This document shows, in pieces, positions 25,601 to 36,079 of a stretch of 64,000 nt of DNA (its first letter is position 1; every line of letters begins with the position of its first letter). Both the position numbers and the translations under genes were made by a program. Origin of the DNA: Membranipora membranacea (lineage: Eukaryota > Bryozoa > Gymnolaemata > Cheilostomatida > Membraniporidae). Below the pieces are notes generated by a model. That model had not been told where the DNA came from, did not search any database, and was given only the letters and a program-made list of their open reading frames with translations. Where the stretch lies: positions 28,434,162-28,498,161 of the forward strand of contig OU612067.1 in the NCBI GenBank assembly GCA_914767715.1, written 5' to 3'.

Positions 25601-27776
25601 GCATATGTTTGCAAGTTCATGCCAGACCGTTCATAAACAATTTCACTCTAATGTATGTTTGCCTCATTTGCCATTTATGAAAATGACTTGTTATGTTGCC
25701 CTGTCCCCGTATTATATGCCCGGTCTGACTGATGTACCGCCCTCGGCCTTAGTTAGGATATAAATATTATCATGTTTATATGTTAATCATGTTGTATATA
25801 AACTGATGCACGAACTGTTTGAGAGAACTCCGGAGTGCGCTGGTTATTATTAACCATATTTTTTATTTTTAGATTAAATACTTTTTATTGGGTACATTTT
25901 TATGTGTTAGGACTCTGTCACTTATTATACAAATAATTAAACTGGAATCATCGCTGCAAACCAACTTGAGAATTTAATTTAGTTAGGAGTATCAATAATG
26001 AGAATTATGTAAGAATAATCATCAACACTCAATACTTGGTGCGCCCTGCGCTGGCCGTGCTACTTGAATAAAGGTGGAACGGTCCCACCATCATTAAGGG
26101 TGCCTATCCACTACAAATAGTAACACTAATCAGCGTACTAGTCCGTTTGGGAAATGTTGGCATAAGTTATTTTAAAAATTTACCAATTACAAATTTACAA
26201 TGGAAAAAGTTTCAGTCTTACCCACTTGTCATCCTCAGTTATATAAACTGGGACTGCCTGGACCAATGATGCCGAACTAAAGCTTCGATATCCAGTCTCA
26301 CCAGCGCCCTGCAACATCAAAAAATTATACACAGTTGGCGATGAGATATTGATACCAGCCTGGTGACACATTGCGGACAGGGATGGAAAATCCTCAAACA
26401 TCATGAACCAGCCACTCAACAAATTATATACAAAAAAACACATAAAAATAATAAAATTATTTAACAATAATATAAAGATTTAAATAACCTACCACAGACA
26501 GGGTATTACTGATCCTAGGTTTGGCAGTTCCAAACTTCATCGGTTTCCTGAGAATAGAACGTAGATCATTGAACAATGTTAACTTATCATTAGGTGGCGT
26601 TGAGCGTACAAAATATCCTATTCAAGCCAATATGCGATTCGCTTGCCTTTATATTTTGTTTGCTATTCCCATGTTTCAGCTTAACCCATTCAACATTGGA
26701 TAATAACAACACACAATGTTCATTTTCACTTTGCGTGCCCTGTGTTAGCTTCTCGACTAATCAGAATAAGAATTGGCAACTAAACATTTTAAAACAAATC
26801 AGATCTTATCTTGAAGTTGCCGATGAGGTCGAATGAGAAGACGACTCAAGCACTTTCAAAGAAATAATGACAGGAAACCATGATGATACCAGCTTGGCTG
26901 AAAACAACTACATCACAAGTGAACTTTACAAATATGCATCAGAAAAAAACTCTTAGGGTTCATTGAATAGGGAAAGAAGACAACTTACATATTATCGGGG
27001 GAAAAGTAAACAGGAGGCATGTACTGGTTACCACTAAAGGTTCCAGCCATTGAGCTCGTCTGATCCAACATGAATGGTGTTTCACTGGTTGGGTTGCTGC
27101 CAAGCTCCAAGCGGTTCACCAATTCTGTTCTTTGCTCTATCTAAAAAATGATAACAAGGTCATGAGGGTCTAAATTTGAGACAGAAAAACTGAGCTCTTC
27201 ACTCACATCGAAGGTTTTTTATTTATTGATGATGAATGGAACATATAACTTCAATTGTGCTCTGCTGATAGACATACTTTGATTTCATATCATAGTCAAT
27301 TTGGCTTCATATCCTGCAAGCAATTTTCACTAGCGACCCACAACAAGAAAGTACTTGCACAATTTTGAGTTGCCACAGTTGGGGTATTTGGGTGCTTGGT
27401 CCATGAGTAAATCGTTGAAGCCTGACGGCAACAATAATAATCAGAGCCTCCTTAGACAAGTTAGATCAGGAGATAATGTGAACACAATCTGAATATATTC
27501 TTACTGTCAAGAAATTTGTATCAGTTGAGCAAACAGCCAAGGGCGATGCCAAAGAGATTCTCATCATATTTTCAGTGCCAAACAACCATCAAACCTTGAT
27601 ATACAATCAGGCACTGGGACTAATCAATTCAACAATAATCACGGACCCAGCCTAAGAGTACAGTTTTTAAAGAAGCACAGTACCTGGATAAGCGAGCTAA
27701 TCCTCTCTTCATTTATCAAATCATCAAACGGTCTGTTTGAATTTGGGGTCCACTCCCCTTCATCACTCCCCACCAT
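19652..27776 (-). CDS. Chimeric gene: 5' exons of X' joined to EF-hand-like 3' exons
   Basis: Thirteen exons chain in frame to 604 residues: 27776-27684, 26308-26222, 24640-24223, 23778-23584, 23122-23050, 22803-22700, 22500-22385, 22015-21899, 21838-21780, 21300-21179, 20948-20818, 20453-20368, 19865-19652. The first four are copies of exons 1, 2, 3/4 and 5 of the plus-strand gene X'. Homology stops at about 23287, eight bases into the counterpart of X' exon 6. The later exons differ: exons 5-6 encode an EF-hand-like unit (DVDGDKKLGLLD loop), and the rest matches nothing I know. Exon 3 carries eleven heptads of the KTPEISD type. An extra open exon (27140-26989, phase 2) may join a longer version of exon 2 starting near 26405. 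The donor of exon 12 is weak. The 5' part and its splice sites are solid; the joined product is inference. Confidence 0.6.
24320..24550 (-). repeat. In-frame 21-bp repeat, eleven heptads
   Basis: Eleven consecutive seven-residue units around KTPEISD (variants KIPEISN, DTPDITD, KTPEILD). The plus-arm copy at 51973-52077 has five. The exon lengths, 418 and 292 bp, differ by exactly 126 bp, that is six units, so repeat gain or loss explains the whole difference and keeps the frame. Confidence 0.9.
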
Positions 27777-28956
27777 AACTCTCACTTACGTTGAGTTGAC
27801 TAGAAATACTAATATTTGTTGATAACACTAAGAATAGCATTCAATAAGATAAAATTACTGACAATGTTTACAGTGACTGTCGGCAAAATAACATCTAGGC
27901 AGAATGAAAGTCTAACCAAGATCTGTGTGAAGCCATTTGATGACCTCATCAATAAACAATCATCCAGGTGGAATTCAATAAATGTTTCATAGATGTTTAC
28001 AATTTTCGAACGAAATAAAATGTAATGTTATTGTGTCAGGAGTTGTCGTCATTATACGGAGATTAGTTTTCTATCTGAACCCATACTGAATTTGGCGCTA
28101 GTACCTGCAGATTTATCAGTGCTATACCATCCTGACTGATGAATCCAAAAATGTCCCAATTACAATACCTCTAGAAAAGGGCATATATGCAAAATATTGC
28201 ATCATGTTCAACTTTTCGTTTGGCACCCATCCTGAACATGACCCTAGCGCCTCCATCAGAGAATTCATTATCACCCTACCTATGGACACCGAGACCAGAT
28301 TAGCCTTATAGTACAAACAAAGTCTGCAAAGCTTTCATGGGCTATAACCACTATCAAGGATTGAGATTCTGAGTCAACGTCAGTGATCTAACAGCCTCAA
28401 ACAAGGTAAATTTGTCAGGGAATATATTATGTTTATACGAGAAATATTATCAACTAATGGCATTCCATGGATAACTCTAGCAACAGTATGAATGGTATTG
28501 AATGAATTGTCTCCTCATGAATAGAGAGGGGACAATTACCAAAGGGAACAAAACACTGAGTCAAAGATGACTGCTTCTGATAAAGGACTAGGGGTAATAA
28601 TTATAAGGTAGTACAAAAGAAGACACCTTAGTTCTCATGTCTGATTTATTAAGACCTAATTTACGTCCTGATTTATGCCCAGACAACTATATGATCACCA
28701 AGGGGTAGGGATTACTTGTCTATTTTGCTCAGATCCCAGCTCTGATTTGATTGACTGAGACCAGAACAAAATGTGTTAGTCTCAAAGCTCATAACTGCAT
28801 GAACCCTAAGCCTCAAAAAACAATTTCTATACAATAATATTCTTTGTAATAAATCTCTGCGATCACATATGAGTGATATTTAGCTTTTGTTTTAACTTCA
28901 GAAAGGTTAGAAATAGGCAAACTTTGAATAATGAAGGTAACTATTATACAGTTTGT

Positions 28957-30944
28957 CTAATCATCGATGGGAGGAGGATGAGCTGCTTTAATGTGACCCT
29001 TTAGCGTAGCGTTATGTGCAGCAGCATAATCACAGTGAGTACATTTATACAGCTTCTCACCAGTGTGTGTCCTCATGTGAGTATGTAGATTTGTCTTCCG
29101 TTTGCTGGCATAGCTGCACTCAGAACACTTCCAAGGCTTATCACCTGCATGTGTTTGCTGGGTTTGTGACGAGTTGATATGATTAAGTTGATGCACATTC
29201 AAATCTTTCTTTTTGTTGGTAATGAACCTAAAGCTAGGAATATAACATTTCATCAACCCTTGAACAGCAAATGATGAGGTTTTGGTTTATCTTTTGTAGG
29301 ACTGCTGGTTATCGGTGCTATGTTACCATCAGGAATGTTGGAGGAAGGATTCGGCCCATCAGTTACCACTATTGTCTCTTAATAAGGGACACAGTAGCTT
29401 TGCTTCTGACAACAGCGGCAAATTGCTGCCTTGGTTTTCCCGTCAAAAAAGCTACCTCCATATCTTGAGCTCCAGGTAACGCAGTGGTAACCTCAAACAG
29501 CTCCGCTTTGATTTCAATGTCCACAGGTTCTTCTTTGGTTCCTTTATATACTGAATTGTATGCTGGATCTTCTGTCATGACCGCCACAGAGATTTCCTCT
29601 CTCATATCTGCAAATAGGAGTGAGTCGATACAGTTACATATCAAATATTTTTCTAAATTCAGTAAAGTTTTCTCATTGTAACCTGACAAGACATCACTTT
29701 TTAGTTAGGATTTGGTATATTCAAAATATATAGCGTATTCCTCACCTATAAGTCACCGGACTTATAAGTTAATCACCCCCCTCAGAAAAAATAAAAATTC
29801 TCCAGTTATAAGATACCCCACAGCTATAAGACACCCCACAGCTATGAGACACCGCGTCTTATAAGTGAATCATATCAGCAGTTGATGTTTGGAAGCTCTC
29901 CATCTTTGAATCAAGCGTCTATTAATGTTCAATTCCCTTGCAGTCTTGTCAAGGTTGTTATTATTTTCAACTGTTCTCAATACTTCCAGTTTCTGCTGAA
30001 TGGTGTATGAGGTTCTTGGCATGTTTTATTTATTTTGAAAGACTGTGAGAGAGATATGATATGCTGATTGTTGAAAAATTTGAATTTTTTGGCACACATT
30101 CACATGACAATAAATGTTATAGTGGACTCACTACAAATGAACTAAGTAGTTTTGGGAAAAAAACTGCCCCCAGAAGTTTCGAACTCACAGTCGCACACTT
30201 TACCACTGAGCTATTCAGCTTTGGTGATTTTAAGAGGTTTTAGTCCAACCTAAATATAAAAATGCTTCAAATGATAGTCGCGTCTATATGCTACTCTCTT
30301 ACAACCGACTTATAAATCGCGCGATCTATAGGTGAGGAATTACGGAACATTTTTTATCTCAATGTTGCAAGCTCTTATCGGCCTTAACCACTGAACTGCA
30401 TAACAAGCGAGATGAGAGCATGAGAGCAAATTGGCGCAGACATTGCGGCCTAGCCCCCAAGGTATTTCTATCTCGCCACCCATTCTTCGGGATGAGGTGA
30501 GTGATGAAACCTTGTGATTTTAACCAACAATTTTTTTACCAACATCTGGCATAGCGTAGAGTGCTTAAAAATAAGAGGATTGAATTAGATTTTGTCTCCT
30601 CTCACCTTTAGACACTTTTCTAGGTGCTGCATTGAGAGATGACTTAGTTTTTCTAGATGGTGTGGCATCTGCGAGTTTTATCTTATTACTGGGGATAGCT
30701 CCCGGTGACTTGACTCCTCCCGGGAAGTGCTCCGAGCACACACGATGAGACGCCTTAGGTGAAAATAATGTATCTGCTTGATCACCTTTTCTGTTTATGG
30801 CACTTATCCACTTGCGTTTGAGTGAAGCGTTTTCGGGAAATCTGTGGAATGATAGATTTATGTTTCTGTTTCTGTTGTTGTTGCAGCCAGGGATGCAACA
30901 GTACCTTCCACCATTTTTTCTCCCCATTTTTGAGGTCTGGATTT
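28957..30944 (-). pseudogene. Zinc-finger copy D: THAP exon plus broken finger exon
   Basis: Exon 1 (30944-30606, ATG at 30927) encodes a clean THAP domain: CCIPGC, central W in KRKWISA, CSEHF, then a basic Ser/Lys tail; it ends in phase 1 at donor GTGAGA. It fits the phase-1 acceptor at 29607 (TTTGCAG). The finger exon (29607-28957) matches gene A but is broken: a 2-bp insertion after IKRQ (near 29369) gives a stop, a 1-bp deletion follows, and roughly 1.2 kb is missing, joining the first finger region directly to the last two fingers (CSECSYA..H, CTHCDYA..H). The THAP exon itself is open, so a THAP-only product is possible. The intron holds a TIR element (29738-30344). Confidence 0.75.
29738..30344. 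mobile_element. pogo/Tigger-like MITE in the intron of D
   Basis: The termini are inverted: TATTCCTCACCTATAAGTC at the left; at the right GATCTATAGGTGAGGAATTA, which reads inverted. The subterminal ACTTATAAGT blocks are typical of Tigger-like elements. No transposase. A tRNA-like stretch lies inside on the minus strand (about 30222-30173) with a TAGCTCAGTGGT A-box-like and a GAGTTCGAAAC B-box-like motif. The exact ends and TSD are uncertain. Confidence 0.6.
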
Positions 30945-31059
30945 CTACAAGAAAACAAAAGAGTTCATGAGTACTCATCATAGGGTTATTATAAACACTA
31001 GAGTGAACAACGAGTAAAAAAATAGCATTCAGGTATTGCGAATCCATGACGCAACACAA

Positions 31060-32116
31060 TCTGGTTGTGTGTGGCTGGTGCTTGTATTATTGAATTTATC
31101 ATTGAGAAGAACAGAATTGGGCATGCAAATTTTAATTTTAGAGCACTTATAGCCGTTTTATACAGAAAACTTCACATGTAACACCATTTATACCAGTTGC
31201 AGGTATTTTCTCTTGCAGCCAGTGGAGAATTTTTCTGTGTTTTCCCATTAGAATAAGCCGAGATCTCAACCGCAGACACATCATTGCAATAAAATCGCTA
31301 GCTTGTTTTTGCGGCTGCTATGAGACAGCCATATTAGCTATGTTGTCCTCTCTCTGTTATTTATATGTGACACTCTCAGTGGATTATCTCTTCTGTTCAT
31401 TTCTAATGGAGAATCATGGCTGTTGGAATGGCTAACTCTGGTCATTTCACAGGATTGAACAACTGAACACACAGAACTAATTGTCAGTCTTTATGGTAGA
31501 ATTTTCCGCAAGTTGGTAGACAAAGATGTGCAAAGAGAAAAATTTTGACCAACAGAGCAGATAACTTTATGTTGAAACAAATGTTTTTATTGTTTTAAAA
31601 CCTGCAGTGTATGGGTGAAGAGTTTTTGCAATTGAAAAACTAGTGGTCACCACCTGAGTGGGAATTTAGAGCCATAAACCAAACTTAAACGCCAAATTTG
31701 ACACTCTTGAATGATGTAATGTCTGTAATTGTAATTTGAGGTCTGGTTTGCGTTTGAGATTGGCTTCATTTTATGGATGAACACGAATTTGTGTCCACTG
31801 ACTGCCAGTGGAATTTTTCGTAAGTGGTATAAAAACAAAATTTTCATGCCCGATTTATATATTCTCAATGATAAAGTCAATGATACAAGCACTAGCTATA
31901 CACAACCAGATTGCGTTGTGCCATGGAATTGCGCAATAATCAAAAAGGCTGTTTTGAGCACTGCATTATCCACAGAGTATAAAAAAATCTCAATGGACAG
32001 GATGGACAACTCACATAAGGCTTAGTGGATTAAGTACTTATTGTGGTTCTTACAGGGCACTCATCATGTTAGCGTTGCCATTATCAATTTTGTAGGGACA
32101 TATATTATATTATATA
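31060..32116. other. Interval between copies D and C
   Basis: No gene. The part from about 32040 to 32220 is homologous to 8690-8860, the start of the intron that follows exon 1 of gene A. It is therefore a relic of a lost exon-1/intron unit. Confidence 0.6.
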
Positions 32117-33059
32117 TTACATCAATATTGTTTTTATATTGTGAGAAAATAACCAGTAGGTTTGCATGTCTGACTGTAGTAATAAATCATTGAAACTAGG
32201 GAATGCAAACTGGGAAGCACGCCACCTACCTACAGTGTTGGGATTTCCTGTTTCCTGAGGGAGGACGACTTTTGTTTTGTTTTTGCTGGTAGATGATGAA
32301 GAGCTGGTACGCATATGTCCGAGCATAAGTTCCATATTCAATGTCAGAAAACCACAAGTACTGCATTTGAAATAATTCTTAAACGGATTGGAATCTACAG
32401 GTTTAGTCTTTGCCACCGGGGTTGGTTTTGGAGTGGCTGGAAAAGGGGTTAGTGAAAAGCTGCATGTGTTGCCTTTGTGTACAGCTTGATGGGAGATAAA
32501 AGCCATTGTTTTGCTGGTAATGAAGTTACAGCCAGGAAATTCACATTTAATTAAGCCTTGGACCGTAAATGATGTAGATTTTGGATTGTCTTTCAGAGTA
32601 GTGCTGGTTAACTCCTCCATGTTAGCATCAGGAATTTGAGAAGAAGGGCTCGTCCAATCTGCTGGTTCTTGTTTAATAATATGGGAAGTAGTTGCACTGC
32701 TGACATTCTCTGGAACTTCCAGCTTTGGATTTTCAGGCAGCACCTCTCCCTCTATATCAGAGACACCTGCTAGATTAGTGGTGGCCTCATCGAGTTTCAA
32801 TTTGATTTCATTCTCCACAGGTTCATCTTCAGTAACACAAAAGTCTGTATTATATGCGGTATTGTGTGCTGGATCTTCTGTCATTACTGTCATAGAGGTT
32901 TCTTCTCTAATATCTGAAAAATGTGATGGAAATGTACAAGCTGGACCTATATAAGCATATCTACTAAAGTTATACCAATATAGCGTACTCTCCATCGTCC
33001 AATACACGAATAGAAGTTATGGGTTCGGTGAACTATATAGCCTATGGATATATATGGAT

Positions 33060-33990
33060 TTAGGATTAGGCTAAATGACAGCTAAATCGTATTTAGCCAG
33101 ATTTTAGCAGCCACTTATCCATGTTTCAATTAGCCCCTGCTATAACTCAGCCATGTACCAACTAAACCAAAAGTCCTTTACAAAACATCGATTACGCCAA
33201 CACTCATGTATGGCAGTGAGACCTGGACGGTCACACAGAGAATGGAAGATAGGCTGGATGCAACAGAAAAGAGGATGATAAGAGATATCTATGGAATCAG
33301 CTGTGAGGACCATGTTGTGAACACTGAGATCAGGGGACAGACGAGAGTGAAAGAAATATCATCATTCATGAGGAAAGGGCGCCTGCAGTGGCATGGTCAT
33401 GTTTGCCGGAGAGAGGAGGAGGAAGATATTTGCCAGGTCACAAATGTACAAGTCGGCGGTAAAAGGAGGAGTGGAAGACTCAGGCAGCGGTGGAAAGATA
33501 TTATAAAATCTGACATGAGCCGTTGGGGTTTGGAACAGGAGGATAAACATGACAGGGTCCGATGGCATTCTCGAATCGAACTTAGAGCTAGCAGAACGGC
33601 TACCCGCTAAGGATACAGGCGGCTAGGTGAGAGAGGTGAGAATTAACTCAGCCAAGTAGATTGATATTCACTGTAAAGAAATTTTATGTTATCACTGAAC
33701 ACAACACAGTTCATGTGTCTGTGATTTTTCATGTCTATGCCTATTGTCATTGCAGATTGATTACACTCTGATGAGTGATTATTTATATTATTCAATCAAT
33801 TAGCATATATTACATTATTATGAAATAACATGTTGGCTGAGTGATAGCCGCCTGAAACAGTACGCCCAAGATTCGGCTAAACGTCAGCTAAGTGTGTGCT
33901 AAATTCATGGCAATTCAAATTTAGCCGTGAAAGCAAGGCTAGAGGCCAGCTAAATCTCTAATTGAAACCAGCCACTCACTAAATCGGGTT
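33060..33990. mobile_element. MITE family F (TTTAGC/CAATTAGC ends), host of a LINE insertion
   Basis: The ends carry GCTAAAT and TTTAGC blocks and internal shared strings (CACTGAACACAAC, TGTGATTTTTCATGTCT). Relatives lie at about 33990-34790 in opposite orientation, 42408-42835 and 43232-43445. In the 42.4-kb copy the termini GGTTTCAATTGGGATTTAGC and GCTAAATCTGTAACTGAACC are imperfect inverses. No coding capacity of its own. Confidence 0.7.
33158..33643 (+). mobile_element. 5'-truncated LINE 3' fragment with TSD
   Basis: The plus-strand frame (YGSETWTVTQ, then FMRKGRLQWHGHVCR, GGKRRSGRLRQRW) is the conserved C-terminal part of a LINE reverse transcriptase, after the catalytic core. The insert is bounded by TAACTCAGCCATGTA (33143-33157) and TAACTCAGCCAAGTA (33644-33658), a 15-bp TSD with one mismatch. 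The 42.4-kb MITE copy shows the matching empty site. Confidence 0.85.
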
Positions 33991-34817
33991 TCAATTAGCA
34001 TAAACTCATCAAAGTGTAATCAATCTGCTATGACAATAGACATAAAAAATCACAGACACATAAAATCTGTCGTGTTTAGAGATAATGTAAAATTTCTCCT
34101 ATTTGAATATCAGTCTACTTGGCTGAGTTATAGCAGGGGCTAGTTAGTCTGGTGGCAGCCTAGGCAAAATGTGGCTAGAAATGCAACTTCATTTACGATT
34201 TTTGGTGGATAAGCTTCGACAGTTGTTTTTGGTAGAGTTTTTCATGCTGATCGCAATGGTGATACTATACCTTACACTTAGGTGCATAATAGGCGGCTAA
34301 TTGTCAAAAACGCTGCTGGCAAAAGGGAAATTGATCAAAAATTGATGATATGGTTTCAAAACATCCAAGATCTGAAAGAGCATGTCATAATTAGTGGGTC
34401 TACACGTTTTCATGGTACTGCTGTCATAAATAGCCTAGATGTGGCCAACAACGGTTTCAATACCCCCTTATATCAACTGTATTTAACCATCATTAAAGTG
34501 AAACTACTTGACAGTTTTGTTGCCGCCTCGAAAACTGTCTTCGGACGTTCTAAGGGTTCTGTTTTTTTACGGTGATATTGTTATGACACATGGTTTTGTG
34601 AACGCAACCTCCAAATTTAGTAGGTAATGAGATTGGCAAAGAATTGAAGTTAAAGCTGAGGGGTAAAACAATCAAATCAGATTGAAACCATGGCAGCCAT
34701 GACTGTGCGGTATGATTCAACCCAGAGTCATGACCCTGGGTGTGACGCATACATTTTATGCGACAATTTAGCCGAACCCTCAAGTCATTGAAACCAGCCC
34801 CTCTGGCCTTCACTTAA

Positions 34818-35611
34818 ACCACTGCTGCCACAGCTGGGCTTTGCCCAGCAGAGCCAAAAGTCCAAAATTTTAATAGAGAGTTGTGGCGTCAAGATATCTA
34901 GCCAGTAGCTCTGCATGGAGTTATATGAGCCCTTAAAAATAGGGAGTATCTGCTTCCCCAGCCATCCGCCATTAGTGATGACAAGAGTTGACCCTGACCA
35001 ATCAGGTGCCTTTGAAATCTAGCAGAGCCACCAGTCAAAAACTTATATAGAGAATTGTGGCATCAAAACATCTAGCCAGTAGCTTTACATATATGTTATA
35101 TGAGCACTCAAAATGTTTTGATGCTGCTTCGCAAAGCACCCATCCGGATGCCTATCGGATGTTTGCGTGGTATCCGGTGATTGCCCGATAGGCATCCGGT
35201 TGGCAATTGGACAACTGCCGGATGCCAAATAGGCATCCAGTTGCATAAAGTAAATCCGGACACAAATTTGAAGGAGGCGGATGGGTTTGTAACAGAGGAG
35301 GATGTGTTTTAAACATCCATCACCAGGTCAAGAAACCCATCCAGATGTCCGAGTGCCAGCTTGATGCCTATTTCGCAATCACAGATGGGTTTGTAACAGT
35401 CACATTTTGAGATTGACACAACAAGGGGAAATGGATGGCCAGTTAGCATCGCCGGATGGGTATTTGTCATAAGCGGATGGCCCTTTTACAGAAATGTGTG
35501 GCGGATGGCCATTTACAGGACATGTTTTTAGCACAAAAGATGCCACAACTCTCTATTTAAATTTTTGACTGGTGGCTCTACTGAGCAAAGCCCAGCTGTG
35601 TAAGCAGTGGT
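34818..35611. mobile_element. piggyBac-like element with TTAA flanks
   Basis: TIRs start ACCACTGCTGCCACAGCTGG and end CAGCTGTGTAAGCAGTGGT; TTAA lies at 34814-34817 and 35612-35615. It is composite: an inner partial copy of the same family and the GGATGGCC repeat (about 35330-35530) are nested inside. Non-autonomous. Confidence 0.85.
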
Positions 35612-36079
35612 TTAATTAAGCAAAGAAGCGGGCCAGTTCATAGTTGGCAATGACCAGTTTCTCAGCTACAGCATTCCTGATGTTGTGACAGTGTTTGCTG
35701 GAGTGGAATTTCAGTTGAAGGTGTAAAAAACTTTGAAAATGAATAATAAATAATGAACAATATCAGCCCCCCCCCCCCATGGTGTTGATTCCATCTTCGA
35801 CTTCTGACTCACCTGATTCAGACACTTGAGACAGCATGATGAATTCATCTTTATTATCTAGTATCTTGATGAACCCCATCGCAGCTGCCCTAGGTTTAGT
35901 TGCTTTGTTTACAGGAGCTGGGATATACTTTCTCTTTTTAGTATGCGTGAAATTTCTTTTTCTAGATTTTTGGGGCATAGTTAACCTTGCTACTAACTAT
36001 GCTCACTTTTTGTCAGTCTCAATAGACACAAACAGTAAAATAGGAGTAGCTGATCACAAACAACATAACCAATCAAAAA

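Larger units (their letters stand above)
32117..35978 (-). pseudogene. Zinc-finger copy C: basic N-terminal exon plus fused finger exon
   Basis: Candidate exon 1 is 35978-35813: ATG, a basic N-terminus (MPQKSRKR..TKKRK, a likely nuclear localisation signal), then an acidic end, phase 1 at donor GTGAGT. Exon 2 starts at 32913 (acceptor TTTTCAG) and resembles gene B: IKQEP, two fingers (CEFPGCNF..H, CSTCGFL..H). At about 32235 the frame crosses a junction into sequence homologous to intron 1 of gene A (VGRWRAS and on), ending at 32117. A deletion or unequal crossover thus fused a finger exon to a neighbouring exon-1 donor (GTAGGT still present), removing the finger array. Its intron is full of transposons. 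The protein product is doubtful. Confidence 0.6.
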
